Below, piece after piece: positions 8,922 through 17,115 of a stretch of DNA of 64,000 nt. A model generated the notes under the pieces. The model did not search any database and was not told where the DNA came from. It saw only the letters and a program-made list of their open reading frames with translations. Location: positions 992,001-1,056,000 of the forward strand of contig NZ_WELI01000001.1 in assembly GCF_009184635.1 (NCBI RefSeq). Reading direction: 5' to 3'. Both the position numbers and the translations under genes were made by a program. Source of the DNA: Rudanella paleaurantiibacter. Lineage in GTDB: Bacteria > Bacteroidota > Bacteroidia > Cytophagales > Spirosomataceae. Position 1 is the stretch's first letter, and each line of letters starts with the position of its first letter.

Positions 8922-9970
8922 GCGGTTGTGGTGGCGTTCTGCACGTTATGTTTCACCTTGTCCCAGCTATCTACCAAAGCCTCTTTGGCATCGTCGAGTA
9001 CCGAGTTGGCCTTGTATTTAAGCTTGGTTGCCTTGTAGCGGTAACGGGCGCGGGTAAGGGCGTCGGCGTTGTTGTACGCCGTCACCAGAGCCACGCCGGC
9101 CACTACGGCAGCCGCAATTCCCAGCCCCAGCGCCCAGGCCGACGTTGTACTGCTGCTTTCTTTCTCCCGTTCCGATTCCTCTTTGGGCGTGTTGTAGTGG
9201 CGCATCATGCCGGCCAGCGTTTCCTGCGGCATAGTGTAGGCCATCACCTCGTAGGCTTTGTTCATAGCTCCACCCGGAATCACCTTCAGCTTGCCCGACA
9301 TCAGGGCATCGTAGCCATCTTTGGCTACTACCGCCGGGTCGTCGAGCTGATCCTCAACGTTGAGTTGGGGCGCACCGGCTTCCCGGAAGAAATTCGTGTC
9401 GGTTGCGTTGGGGAGCAGAGCCGTAACGGTGACGTTGGTATCCTTCAGCTCGTTATTGAGCGACTGCGTGAAGTTGTACACGTAGGCTTTCGTGGCGGCA
9501 TATACGGCCATCAGCGGGAAAGGCGTAATGGCTACCAGCGAGGCTAATTGCAGAATTTTACCCTCGTTGCGAGTGACCATGTCTTTCAGAAAGAGCTTGG
9601 TCATGTGCGTTAGGGTGAGCACATTCAGGTGAATGAGGGCTTTTTCGCGCTCCCAGTCGGTGTCGGTAGCGAATTTGCCGTATGTGCTCACGGCGGCATC
9701 GTTTACGAGCACGTTGATGGTGAGGCCGCGGCCCGTCACTTCGTTATATACTTCTTCGGCTACGTTTTCGCGCGAGAGGTCTTTGGCGATTACCGTGGTT
9801 TGAACGCCGTAATCCTGTTCAAAGCCTTCGGCGAGTTGTTGGAGTTTGTCATCGTTACGGCCAATCAGCACCAGGTTGTACCCGTCTTTGGCGAACAGTT
9901 TGGCTAATTCCTGCCCGATGCCGTTGGAGGCACCCGTAATCAAAGCGGTTTTTCCGGCTTCTGTATTCAT
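8918..9970 (-). CDS. Short-chain dehydrogenase with C-terminal membrane anchor
   Basis: A 350-residue SDR oxidoreductase. The Rossmann motif TGASNGIG is at residues 13-20, NDAA replaces the usual NNAG, and the catalytic Ser (LASLVAIT) and YAATK motif are present, so the enzyme should be active. The SDR core ends near residue 265. It is followed by a charged linker (KEESEREKESSS), one hydrophobic helix (WALGLGIAAAVVAGVALV, about residues 284-301) and a basic helical tail. This tail is an unusual addition that would tether the enzyme to the inner membrane. It is coupled to the downstream TspO-like gene. Substrate unknown. Confidence 0.88.
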   Translation of the reverse strand: MNTEAGKTALITGASNGIGQELAKLFAKDGYNLVLIGRNDDKLQQLAEGFEQDYGVQTTVIAKDLSRENVAEEVYNEVTGRGLTINVLVNDAAVSTYGKFATDTDWEREKALIHLNVLTLTHMTKLFLKDMVTRNEGKILQLASLVAITPFPLMAVYAATKAYVYNFTQSLNNELKDTNVTVTALLPNATDTNFFREAGAPQLNVEDQLDDPAVVAKDGYDALMSGKLKVIPGGAMNKAYEVMAYTMPQETLAGMMRHYNTPKEESEREKESSSTTSAWALGLGIAAAVVAGVALVTAYNNADALTRARYRYKATKLKYKANSVLDDAKEALVDSWDKVKHNVQNATTTA

Positions 9971-10429
9971 AATTGTTGAGTGATTTAGTTATGGTACTGT
10001 CTCTTTTAACTGCCTGTTTAGTCAGATGTTTCCTATCCGAGTGGTTTTATAGGCTACGTATCGGGGTTCTATACTTTGCCAATTGAGTCAAATACTGTAC
10101 TTCACCGGGAATCGGTAGAATTATCTCCTTTTTTATAGCGCCATCCGAAGGAGTTATTAGATAAAAAAGGGATGCCGGAATCGATTTAGCGGTTTCTGCT
10201 GTTGTAATAGATGATAGGAAGAAGATGGTTTTTGTTTGTAACTATCTGATTACTAATTTAATCCGTATGATATGAAGACGAGTGAAATGACAAATGGCCG
10301 GGGGATATTCTCACCTTCGCAGCCAACCATCAAGATTTTTTCGGAACAGAAGACAGTCCATTTTGTAGCGTTCAATACCGATGTGTTTGGGTGTCTAAAC
10401 CGTACCGAAAAGGAGCAGAAAAAACAGAA
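9971..10429. other. Intergenic region without a recognisable gene
   Basis: About 460 bases of lower GC content upstream of the dehydrogenase operon. No ORF with convincing coding character, no tRNA-like fold and no clean TAnnTTTG promoter was found. It presumably holds the promoter of the 9970 gene on the minus strand. Confidence 0.5.
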
Positions 10430-10454
10430 GTAGAGACGCAATAGGTTGCGTCTC
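10430..10454. repeat. Short palindromic repeat, copy 1
   Basis: Hairpin unit GAGACGCAA-TAGG-TTGCGTCTC preceded by GTA. A 24-base identical copy starts at 10553. It resembles the small REP-like palindromes scattered in many bacterial genomes. Confidence 0.65.
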
Positions 10455-10488
10455 AATTCATGGCCGATCTTCGGTGAGGCCATATAAC

Positions 10489-10524
10489 AAACGCTCCGAC
10501 GGCATTTTGGCCGTCGGAGCGTTT
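10489..10524 (-). terminator. Terminator of the zinc metallopeptidase gene
   Basis: Perfect 15-bp stem (AAACGCTCCGACGGC at 10489-10503, complement at 10510-10524) with a 6-nt loop ATTTTG. On the minus strand it is followed by TTATATG, and on the plus strand by TTGC. It lies about 70 bases past the stop of the gene ending at 10592. Confidence 0.7.
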
Positions 10525-10552
10525 TGCTTGGTACGTGTTTTCGTAACTGTGA

Positions 10553-10577
10553 GTAGAGACGCAATAGGTTGCGTCTA
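10553..10577. repeat. Short palindromic repeat, copy 2
   Basis: Shares 24 identical bases with the copy at 10430. It continues into a partial tandem, TTGCGTCTACTGC repeated with small changes up to the stop codon of the metallopeptidase gene at 10592. Confidence 0.65.
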
Positions 10578-10591
10578 CTGCTTGTTTGCGT

Positions 10592-11455
10592 CTACTGCAA
10601 GTTGGCGTCTTCGTTGCTGTTGAAGGTATCGCCCTGATTGATATCGCCAGTTTGGTAGCCTTTTTTGAACCAGTACACCCGTTGGGCCGAGGTGCCGTGC
10701 GTGAAGGCATCGGGAACGACGTAGCCCTGTGTCTCGCGCTGAATCCGGTCGTCGCCAATGGCGTTGGCGGCTTGTAGGGCTTCTTCAATGTCGCCCGGTT
10801 CAATCATGCCGTTGTTGCGGGCCCATACACCCGCCAGAAAGTCGGCCTGTAACTCCAGCCGAACCGATAGCTGATTGGCCTGCCGCTTACCAACCCGCTG
10901 CTGAGCCGCCGACACTTTGTCCATAATACCGAGTTCGTCCTGTAAGTAATGGCCTACCTCGTGGGCAATCACGTAGGCCATAGCAAAGTCGCCTGGGGCA
11001 TTGAATCGTTCGCGGAGCTCGTCGTAAAACGACAGGTCGATGTACAGTTTCTTATCACCGGGGCAGTAAAACGGCCCCGAAGCCGACGTAGCTGTGCCGC
11101 AGCCCGATTGTGTACGGTTACGAAACAGCACGAGGGTGGGGGGGCGGTACTGTTGCCCTTCCTGCGCCAGGAGTTTGGTCCAGACGTCTTCGGTTGAACC
11201 CAATACAACCCGCGTAAACTTGGCCGCCTGATCGTCGGGTTGCGGACCGGCCGGGGCCTGCGCGCCGGGCATGGTCGGACTCTGATAACTATCGTCGGAT
11301 TGACCAATAATCTGCGATGGGTCGCCCCCGAGCAGGTACACGATTAAGGCAATCACCAGACTGCCAATACCTCCGCCGATTACCAGGCCTCCGCTGCCGC
11401 CCGATCCACGGCGGTCTTCTACATTGTCGCTTTCACGACCTCCCAGCCAACGCAT
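10592..11455 (-). CDS. Neutral zinc metallopeptidase (YpfJ/KPN_02809 family)
   Basis: A 287-residue membrane-tethered metallopeptidase. The N-terminus is short, charged and glycine-rich, followed by one transmembrane helix ([12 protein letters not shown], about residues 31-42) and a Pro/Gln-rich linker. The catalytic domain carries the zincin motif HEVGHYLQ, the upstream [15 protein letters not shown] block, and the downstream [13 protein letters not shown] helix with the third zinc ligand region. It matches the 'neutral zinc metallopeptidase' family (YpfJ) in length and order. The catalytic part should face the periplasm. The physiological substrate is not known. It appears monocistronic with its own terminator. 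Confidence 0.92.
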   Translation of the reverse strand: MRWLGGRESDNVEDRRGSGGSGGLVIGGGIGSLVIALIVYLLGGDPSQIIGQSDDSYQSPTMPGAQAPAGPQPDDQAAKFTRVVLGSTEDVWTKLLAQEGQQYRPPTLVLFRNRTQSGCGTATSASGPFYCPGDKKLYIDLSFYDELRERFNAPGDFAMAYVIAHEVGHYLQDELGIMDKVSAAQQRVGKRQANQLSVRLELQADFLAGVWARNNGMIEPGDIEEALQAANAIGDDRIQRETQGYVVPDAFTHGTSAQRVYWFKKGYQTGDINQGDTFNSNEDANLQ

Positions 11456-11567
11456 AGAAAAGAGAGTTTAGAAAAATACCCATTTTAACAGGGCAATACT
11501 ACCCAGATTGATACAACAATAAAAATGCCGCCCCGGTTAGAGCGGCTTTACATAACGGTCGGAGATG

Positions 11568-11620
11568 AACCGGGGCGCACGCTTCCCGTGCGGGTCATCG
11601 TGCGTGTGCCCCGGTTTGTT
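11568..11620 (-). terminator. Terminator of the tectonin-like gene
   Basis: Long imperfect hairpin whose outer arms are AACCGGGGC (11568-11576) and its complement ending at 11616, just past the stop of the gene at 11624. The pairing continues through GCACGC/GTGTGCAC with a wobble. A second smaller GCCGC/GCGGC hairpin follows at about 11527-11546. Confidence 0.6.
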
Positions 11621-11623
11621 TCT

Positions 11624-12406
11624 TTAGCCGCGGGTACGGTAGAGCGTGCCGTTTTCAACCACGTACAGGTAGCCGTCGAGCGCCACAATCATTGACACTT
11701 CTTTCAGCAAGCCACGCTCACCTACCTGCTCGTAGTTACCGTTAGTATCGGTCTTGAACAGGGTGCCGTCGGCTTCTACGCTCCACAGAATGCCGTTGTC
11801 GCCTACCATAGCCACGGTGTTTTCCCAGTCGCCTTTTTTGCCAACCTGCTCCCAGCGCAAGGTACGCATGCTGGTGCGGTAGAGGGTACCGTTTTCAACC
11901 GTCCAGAGGTAGCCCCCCATGGCTTCGAGCATCGTGGCGTCGCCAAACTCACCGCGCGCACCAATCTGCTGCCAGGCACCACTTTTCGAGGTTTCGTACA
12001 GGGTACCGTTGGTTTCGATGCTGTACAGTTTACCGCCCATAGACACCATGGCTTCGGTGTTTTTCCACTCGCCGGTGGGGCCTACCTGCTTCCACGATAC
12101 AGTGTTGGGGTTGGTACGGTACAGTGAGCCATCTTCAACCGTCCAGATTTCGCCGTCCATTGCCACCAGGATATCAACATTGTTGAACTCGCCTTTAGCA
12201 CCCAATTGACGGTAATTACCTTGCTTGTCGGTTTGGAACAGAGTTCCGTCTTTCTCGATGCTATACAGCGAGCCGTTCATGGCCACTACATCGATGGTAT
12301 TTTCCCAGTCGCCGGCATTACCGACTTGCTGCCAACGCTGGGCACTCACAAATTGAAAAGCGGATAGAATGAGGAGGAGGAGGGTAGTTATGGTACTCTT
12401 TTTCAT
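11624..12406 (-). CDS. Exported six-repeat tectonin-like beta-propeller protein
   Basis: A 260-residue protein with a signal peptide (LLLLILSAFQFVSAQ), then six repeats of about 38 residues filling the rest. Odd repeats follow W-x-QVG-x-x-G-x-W-x-N-T ... LYSIE-x-DGTL-x-x-T. Even repeats follow QxG-x-x-GEF ... LWTVENGTLYRT. The array is thus three copies of a two-repeat unit of roughly 78 residues. Regular W/VG/GTLY spacing is typical of tectonin or tachylectin-like propellers, which often bind sugars or lipopolysaccharide; binding here is inference. No catalytic motif was seen. It is monocistronic, with a candidate promoter upstream and a hairpin downstream. Confidence 0.8.
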   Translation of the reverse strand: MKKSTITTLLLLILSAFQFVSAQRWQQVGNAGDWENTIDVVAMNGSLYSIEKDGTLFQTDKQGNYRQLGAKGEFNNVDILVAMDGEIWTVEDGSLYRTNPNTVSWKQVGPTGEWKNTEAMVSMGGKLYSIETNGTLYETSKSGAWQQIGARGEFGDATMLEAMGGYLWTVENGTLYRTSMRTLRWEQVGKKGDWENTVAMVGDNGILWSVEADGTLFKTDTNGNYEQVGERGLLKEVSMIVALDGYLYVVENGTLYRTRG

Positions 12407-12470
12407 AGTGAACGGTTTCTTACCCGATAAACTGGCCTCCCTATGAGATCAGTCTGGGCAATTTGCCATC

Positions 12471-12500
12471 CAAATTATAGGCTCATTGACTCTGAATCAA
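12471..12500 (-). promoter_or_regulatory. Candidate promoter of the tectonin-like gene
   Basis: On the minus strand TTG (12500-12498), an 18-base spacer, then TATAATTTG (12479-12471). It is close to the Bacteroidota TTG/TAnnTTTG pattern with one extra base in the -7 box. It lies 65 bases ahead of the start codon. Confidence 0.45.
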
Positions 12501-12676
12501 CCTCTAAGTTAGTAGACTATTAGTTGACATAAGGCCGCAGCTGTACCAAATAGTTACAAGGTGTGCGTTGTGCGTATTTTTGTGTTGATTTACAGGTAGT
12601 TGTATTGTCTTTTTCCCGTTTACCGATCACGAAAAAGTGTTTAGAAATAAATGCTTTTAATCTGATTTTAAAGCGA

Positions 12677-12743
12677 AACCGGGTTTGGAGTTTGAGATGT
12701 CATCTTTCTAAACAAGATGACATCTCAAACTCCAAACCCGGTT
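12677..12743. repeat. Perfect 30-bp inverted repeat with GAGATGTCATC core
   Basis: Arms 12677-12706 and 12714-12743 are exact complements around the 7-nt loop TCTAAAC. The inner part contains GAGATGTCATCTT and its mirror, a word that recurs after aspS near 33.5 kb. It lies 28 bases beyond the stop of the GH65 gene on the minus strand, so it may act as that operon's terminator, although no T-run follows in that direction. The rest of the 12407-12770 gap holds no supported gene. Confidence 0.8.
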
Positions 12744-12770
12744 CACCAACGGAGTAACATAACCAGAAGG

Positions 12771-15140
12771 TTACGCTTCGGCCGTATTGGTTTTTACCCC
12801 AACCGTTTGAGTACCGTTACCGGCAACGGTCACCGGTGCGCCATACACAAATAGCGTCACCGGTTGGGCCGAGAAGTTCTCGACCGTTACGGTTTGCTGA
12901 GTGGTGGTAACCTGAAGCAGGGCGCCCCGGAACCGAATCTTGAAGGCCAGTTTCTGCCAGCCATCGGGGCAGTACGGACTGAGCCGGAGGCCATACTGAC
13001 CCGCATCGGTCTGTTCGACCCGCATACCGCCGAAGCCTTTCACCACGGCCAGCCACGTGCCCGCCATTGAGGTGATATGCAGGCCGTCTTCAGTGTCGTT
13101 ATTGTAGTCGTCGAGGTCGAGCCGGGCCGTGCGCAGGTACATTTCGTAGGCCTTTTCTTTCTTGCCCAGCAACGATGCCAGAACCGAATGCACACAGGGC
13201 GACAGCGACGATTCGTGCACGGTCATAGGCTCGTAGAAGTCGAAGTTACGGGCAATCGTGCTGTGGTCAAACTCGTCTTCGAAGAAGTAAATCCCCTGCA
13301 ACACATCGGCCTGTTTGATGAAGCACGACCGCAGAATCCGGTCCCACGACCAATGTTGATTGAGGGGCCGTTGCCCCTTCGGAATGTCGGAAACGGACAG
13401 GAGTTCTTTATCCAGAAAATCGCTCTGCTGCAAGAATACCTGCCGGGTTTCGTCGTAGGGGTAGTGCATGTGGCCCACAATGTGCGACGCCTTCCCGATT
13501 TCTTTTTCTTCCTGAAAATGAATCCGGTCGCACAGCTCGGCGTACCTGTCGGGGCTCAGGGCCTTCACCTTTTCAACTACCTCCATGGTGTACCGGAGGG
13601 TCCAGGCGGCAATGTAGTTGGTGTACCAGTTGTTGTTGACGTTGTTTTCGTACTCGTTGGGGCCGGTTACGCCCAGCATCACGTACTGCTGCTTAGCCTC
13701 CGACCAGTTCACGCGCTGACTCCAGAACCGGCTGATGGCAATGAGCACTTCAAGGCCGTACTCAACCAGATACGCTTCGTCGCCGGTGTAGCGCACGTAG
13801 TCGTAAATGGCGTAGGCAATAGCCCCGTTGCGGTGAATCTCCTCAAACGTAATTTCCCATTCGTTGTGGCACTCTTCGCCGTTCATGGTCACCATCGGGT
13901 ACAGAGCCGCCCCAGCCTTGAAGCCCAGTTTCTGCGCGTTTTCAATAGCTTTGCCGAGCTGCTTGTACCGGTACACGAGCAGGTTACGGGCTACTTTCTG
14001 GTCGGCCGTAGCCAGGTAAAACGGCAGGCAGTAGGCTTCGGTGTCCCAGTAGGTCGATCCGCCGTATTTCTCGCCGGTAAAGCCTTTGGGGCCAATGTTG
14101 AGCCGCTCGTCTTCGCCGGTGTACGTCTGGTTGAGCTGGAAAATATTGAACCGGATGCCCTGCTGAGCGGCCACCGTGCGGTCATCACCGTCAATGGTGA
14201 TGTCGTTCATTTTCCACTTATCGGCCCAGGCTTGCTTCTGCTCGAAGAGCATCTTTTCGTAGCCCTTGCGCGATACCCGCTGCATGTACAGGCGGGCCTC
14301 CTGAAGCAGCTCGTCGGAATCGTAACGGTCCGTCGCACGGTTGAGCGACGACAGGTTAACCCCGTACTTGTAAATGGCCGTTTCCTGCTCCTGTCGGCAG
14401 TCGAGGGTAATCCGGTTGGCTACGTATTTTTCGTACTTGATCGGCTGCGACTGGTAGTCGATCCGAACGCCATCCTGCTCAATTTCAACGCACATTCCGG
14501 TAGCTACGTGGAAGCCGGTTTTACGGGTACGGAGTTCGATGTAAGCTTCGCCGTAGCCGGTTTCTTTGCGTACTTCGTCCCAGAATGTCTCGTCGTAGTT
14601 GGCGTCTTTGTTCCGAATGGCCCCGTCGAGGTAAGGGGTAATGGTAATTTTAGCGTCGAAGTTGAGCGGGGTAATGGCGTACCGAATGGCCCCCGCTTCG
14701 TCGTCGACGATGGAGCAGAACCGCTTGCTGACTACTTTCAGCTCTTTGCCGCTCTTGAATACGGCCACAAACGACCGTTCGAGGTACCCCTCCTGCATGT
14801 TGAGCACCCGCCGGAAGTCGCGCACCTCGCAGGTGTTCAGGTCGAGCGATTCGTACTCAATATCAATGTCGATACCAATCCAGTTGGTGGCATTGAGCAC
14901 CTTGGCGAAATACTCAGGATAGCCGTTTTTCCACCAGCCGACCCGGGTTTTGTCGGGATAGTACACCCCGGCCACGTAGTTGCCTTGCAGGGTTTTGCCC
15001 GAAAACTTTTCTTCAAAATTGCCCCGTCCGCCCATACGGCCATTGCCGAGGCTCATGAGGCTTTCGGTGATTTCGTTGTGCTCGCGGTGAAACCCCTCTT
15101 CAACAATGTTCCAGGGATCGTGGGAGATGTAATTTTTCAT
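12771..15140 (-). CDS. Glycoside hydrolase family 65 disaccharide phosphorylase (maltose phosphorylase-like)
   Basis: A 789-residue GH65 enzyme. Family members cleave maltose, trehalose, kojibiose or nigerose with phosphate to give beta-glucose-1-phosphate and glucose. The N-terminal beta-sandwich starts with SLGNGRMGGRGNFEE, and the (alpha/alpha)6 barrel carries GGSTYWDTEAYCLPFYL and VTGPNEYENNVNNNWYTN, which includes the general-acid Glu. The HSTIARNFDFYEPMTVHESSLS block and a C-terminal sandwich complete the fold. No signal peptide, so it is cytosolic. It is the last gene of an operon with DinB and beta-phosphoglucomutase, which uses the beta-glucose-1-phosphate product. Maltose is the likeliest substrate, but exact specificity cannot be read from sequence. 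Confidence 0.92.
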   Translation of the reverse strand: MKNYISHDPWNIVEEGFHREHNEITESLMSLGNGRMGGRGNFEEKFSGKTLQGNYVAGVYYPDKTRVGWWKNGYPEYFAKVLNATNWIGIDIDIEYESLDLNTCEVRDFRRVLNMQEGYLERSFVAVFKSGKELKVVSKRFCSIVDDEAGAIRYAITPLNFDAKITITPYLDGAIRNKDANYDETFWDEVRKETGYGEAYIELRTRKTGFHVATGMCVEIEQDGVRIDYQSQPIKYEKYVANRITLDCRQEQETAIYKYGVNLSSLNRATDRYDSDELLQEARLYMQRVSRKGYEKMLFEQKQAWADKWKMNDITIDGDDRTVAAQQGIRFNIFQLNQTYTGEDERLNIGPKGFTGEKYGGSTYWDTEAYCLPFYLATADQKVARNLLVYRYKQLGKAIENAQKLGFKAGAALYPMVTMNGEECHNEWEITFEEIHRNGAIAYAIYDYVRYTGDEAYLVEYGLEVLIAISRFWSQRVNWSEAKQQYVMLGVTGPNEYENNVNNNWYTNYIAAWTLRYTMEVVEKVKALSPDRYAELCDRIHFQEEKEIGKASHIVGHMHYPYDETRQVFLQQSDFLDKELLSVSDIPKGQRPLNQHWSWDRILRSCFIKQADVLQGIYFFEDEFDHSTIARNFDFYEPMTVHESSLSPCVHSVLASLLGKKEKAYEMYLRTARLDLDDYNNDTEDGLHITSMAGTWLAVVKGFGGMRVEQTDAGQYGLRLSPYCPDGWQKLAFKIRFRGALLQVTTTQQTVTVENFSAQPVTLFVYGAPVTVAGNGTQTVGVKTNTAEA

Positions 15141-15162
15141 AGTGTAAATGCCTAAACAGGCC

Positions 15163-15729
15163 TCAATACGGTAAACCTTCTTTTACCCGCATAGCCTGCG
15201 CCATGTGCCGTTCGGTATGAAGTACCAGCATCTGAATGGCGTCGCCTAGTCTCATTTTGAGCCAGTTGCCTAGCAGGGTAGGTACTTTTTCGCGGTTCCA
15301 GTCGAGATAAATCGCTTTGTCGAGCAGGCTGTTCAGTAGCGTTTGCAATTCGACAAACTGATGGAGCACCGGCCCTACGTCGAGGTCGGCAGCGGTACGG
15401 GGTTTGATAACGCCCGGAGCCGGTATTTTTCGAGTATTCTTAGGGTCAACGACCTTGATCATTAACCGGCCAATCCAGTCTGATTCGAGCGTCTGATCGG
15501 TTGGCCTATGTTGCACCAGCCCCAACTGATCCACCTTGTGCTGAAGCTGCCGGATGTAAAACCGCTCGGCCAGATTCAGGTGTTGCAGGCATTCGATAAT
15601 GCTCCAACCCCCGTTGGCCGGTTTGGTTCGGAGTTGGGCGTCGGTTAGCGGCCTGAACTCCCGCTCGACGGTGTCGAGAATACGGTTCAGTCGGGCTTGC
15701 AGATCAGTAGCGGTGGTGAGCTTTTGCAT
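15163..15729 (-). CDS. DinB family protein
   Basis: A 188-residue protein of the DinB/YfiT-like four-helix-bundle superfamily. Likely metal-ligand histidines appear in IIECLQHLNLAERF (about residue 50) and in LVLHTERHMAQAMRV near the C-terminus, spaced as expected for the DinB His triad. The biochemical role of the family is mostly unknown; some members are metal-dependent thiol transferases. It lies 22 bp upstream of GH65 and 32 bp downstream of beta-phosphoglucomutase in one apparent operon, but it has no evident link to sugar metabolism. Confidence 0.82.
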   Translation of the reverse strand: MQKLTTATDLQARLNRILDTVEREFRPLTDAQLRTKPANGGWSIIECLQHLNLAERFYIRQLQHKVDQLGLVQHRPTDQTLESDWIGRLMIKVVDPKNTRKIPAPGVIKPRTAADLDVGPVLHQFVELQTLLNSLLDKAIYLDWNREKVPTLLGNWLKMRLGDAIQMLVLHTERHMAQAMRVKEGLPY

Positions 15730-15761
15730 GATACAGACGGGTTTGGGAATCGTTCAATCCG

Positions 15762-16442
15762 TCAGTAGCCGAGTCCCTGCGCCCGTTCGACGGCCGCGAG
15801 TAGTTCGGTAACGGTGAGGTGTTCGAGTGAGGGTACTACCAGGTCGGCCTCGGTCAGAACGTCGGGCGAGCCAATGCCCACGGCAAACATGCCCGCGCGT
15901 TTGGCGGCTTCGACCCCGGCCACGGCGTCTTCAAACACCACACAATCGGCCGGTGCTACGCCTAACTCAGCCGCCCCGTTCAGAAAGACCTCCGGGTCGG
16001 GTTTGCCGCGCGTAATCTTGGTGCCGTCGATGATCGCGTCAAATTGGTCGACCATATGGATGCGTTCCAGAATGAGCCGGGCATTTTTACTCACCGACCC
16101 AAGGGCGGTTTTCAGGGGTGGTTGGGCGTGTTTTAGCTGGTGAAAAAAGCCCGCAACGCCCGGCAGAATATCATTGGGCGTCATGCGGCTGACCAGTTCG
16201 AGGTACCAGTCGTTTTTCTGGGTAGCGAGTTCGAGTTTACGCTCGTCGGTAAGGGTAACTCCACCATGCGCCAGAATCAGGTCGAGGGAGTCCATGCGGC
16301 TTACCCCCTTGAGGGTTTCGTTGAATTCGTGCGAAATATCGAAACCCAGTTCGTTGGCCATTCGGCGCCAGGCCTGATAATGAAAAACGGCCGTGTCGAC
16401 AATAACTCCGTCTAAATCAAATAAGAATGCGCTGATAGGCAT
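15762..16442 (-). CDS. pgmB: Beta-phosphoglucomutase
   Basis: A 226-residue HAD-superfamily enzyme converting beta-glucose-1-phosphate to glucose-6-phosphate. Counting from the chosen ATG, the nucleophile and acid/base are Asp9 and Asp11 in FLFDLDGVIVDTAVFHYQAW, a beta-PGM signature. Motif III and IV blocks follow (TRGKPDPEVFL and CVVFEDAVAGVEAAKRAGM). The ATG at 16442 is preferred over 16469 because HAD proteins start right at the first strand. As first gene of the operon with GH65 it would channel the phosphorylase product into glycolysis. The divergent neighbour is thioredoxin. Confidence 0.92.
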   Translation of the reverse strand: MPISAFLFDLDGVIVDTAVFHYQAWRRMANELGFDISHEFNETLKGVSRMDSLDLILAHGGVTLTDERKLELATQKNDWYLELVSRMTPNDILPGVAGFFHQLKHAQPPLKTALGSVSKNARLILERIHMVDQFDAIIDGTKITRGKPDPEVFLNGAAELGVAPADCVVFEDAVAGVEAAKRAGMFAVGIGSPDVLTEADLVVPSLEHLTVTELLAAVERAQGLGY

Positions 16443-16644
16443 GTACTTCAGGTTGAATTGAGTACGCAAAATAACACAAAGTTGCGCGTATTGCCCGTTC
16501 AGCGGATAAGTTCAGGACCGACCGGGCGTTGCCAACCGGGCCGGTGAGAGGCTAACCCGGCAGTCGGTAACCAATGGAACTTAATAAGGTAGTTCGGGTT
16601 TATGCTCTTGAATTAGTCAAGAACAACAATAAACAATCATTGTC

Positions 16645-16974
16645 ATGGCAGCAGGATCTCGCGCCTTTGAAGCAACTGACGCAAATTTTAACGAACTCAT
16701 TAATTCTGATAAGCCTGTATTGGTAGACTTCTGGGCCGAGTGGTGCGGGCCTTGTAAGATGATCGGGCCACTGGTTGAGCAACTCGCCGACGAGTACGAA
16801 GGTAAAGCTGTTGTGGCCAAGATGGACGTGGACCAGAACGCCCAGGTGCCTATGCAGTTTGGTATTCGGAGCATCCCGACCCTGATGGTTTTCAAGAACG
16901 GTCAGCTGGTTGATAAAGTAATTGGTGCTGTTCCTAAGGCGGTTCTGGAGCAAAAGCTACAGGCTGCGTTGTAA
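16645..16974 (+). CDS. trxA: Thioredoxin
   Basis: A 109-residue cytosolic thioredoxin with the classic WCGPC redox site (Cys34 and Cys37), preceded by VLVDFWAE and followed by the cis-proline block SIPTLMVF. It reduces protein disulphides and passes electrons from thioredoxin reductase. Length is typical and there is no signal peptide. It stands alone between divergent pgmB and convergent maltokinase, and is closed by a strong bidirectional terminator. Confidence 0.97.
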   Translation: MAAGSRAFEATDANFNELINSDKPVLVDFWAEWCGPCKMIGPLVEQLADEYEGKAVVAKMDVDQNAQVPMQFGIRSIPTLMVFKNGQLVDKVIGAVPKAVLEQKLQAAL

Positions 16975-16977
16975 AAA

Positions 16978-17060
16978 GGTTTATAGTTTTTGGTTTTTGG
17001 TCGTAGAAGCCGGAACGTTGGCCGCCAGAAACGATAAACGATAAACCAAAAACCCTACTA
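16978..17060. repeat. Dispersed repeat (GGTTTATCGTTT family), two facing copies
   Basis: TTTATAGTTTTTGG on the left and CGATAAACCAAAAACCCTA on the right face each other around a GGAACGTTGGCC centre. The right-hand word recurs exactly near 46.9 kb, and a related run occurs near 57.95 kb. Confidence 0.55.
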
Positions 17061-17063
17061 TAC

Positions 17064-17098
17064 AAAAAGCCCCGGCTGACGACAGCCGGGGCTTTTTT
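17064..17098. terminator. Bidirectional terminator between trxA and maltokinase
   Basis: Perfect stem AAAAAGCCCCGGCTG (17064-17078) with its complement at 17083-17097, loop ACGA, then a T-run on each strand. It lies between convergent genes ending at 16974 and 17116. Confidence 0.92.
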
Positions 17099-17115
17099 GT
17101 GGGCTAAACCGGGGG

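Noticed and set aside
12563-12757. 64-residue frame in the gap near 12.6 kb
   Set aside because: It overlaps the perfect inverted repeat, shows no coding-like composition and lacks a plausible start context.
13077-15155. 692-residue open frame on the plus strand opposite GH65
   Set aside because: A high-GC shadow frame. The minus strand encodes a complete, motif-bearing GH65 enzyme.
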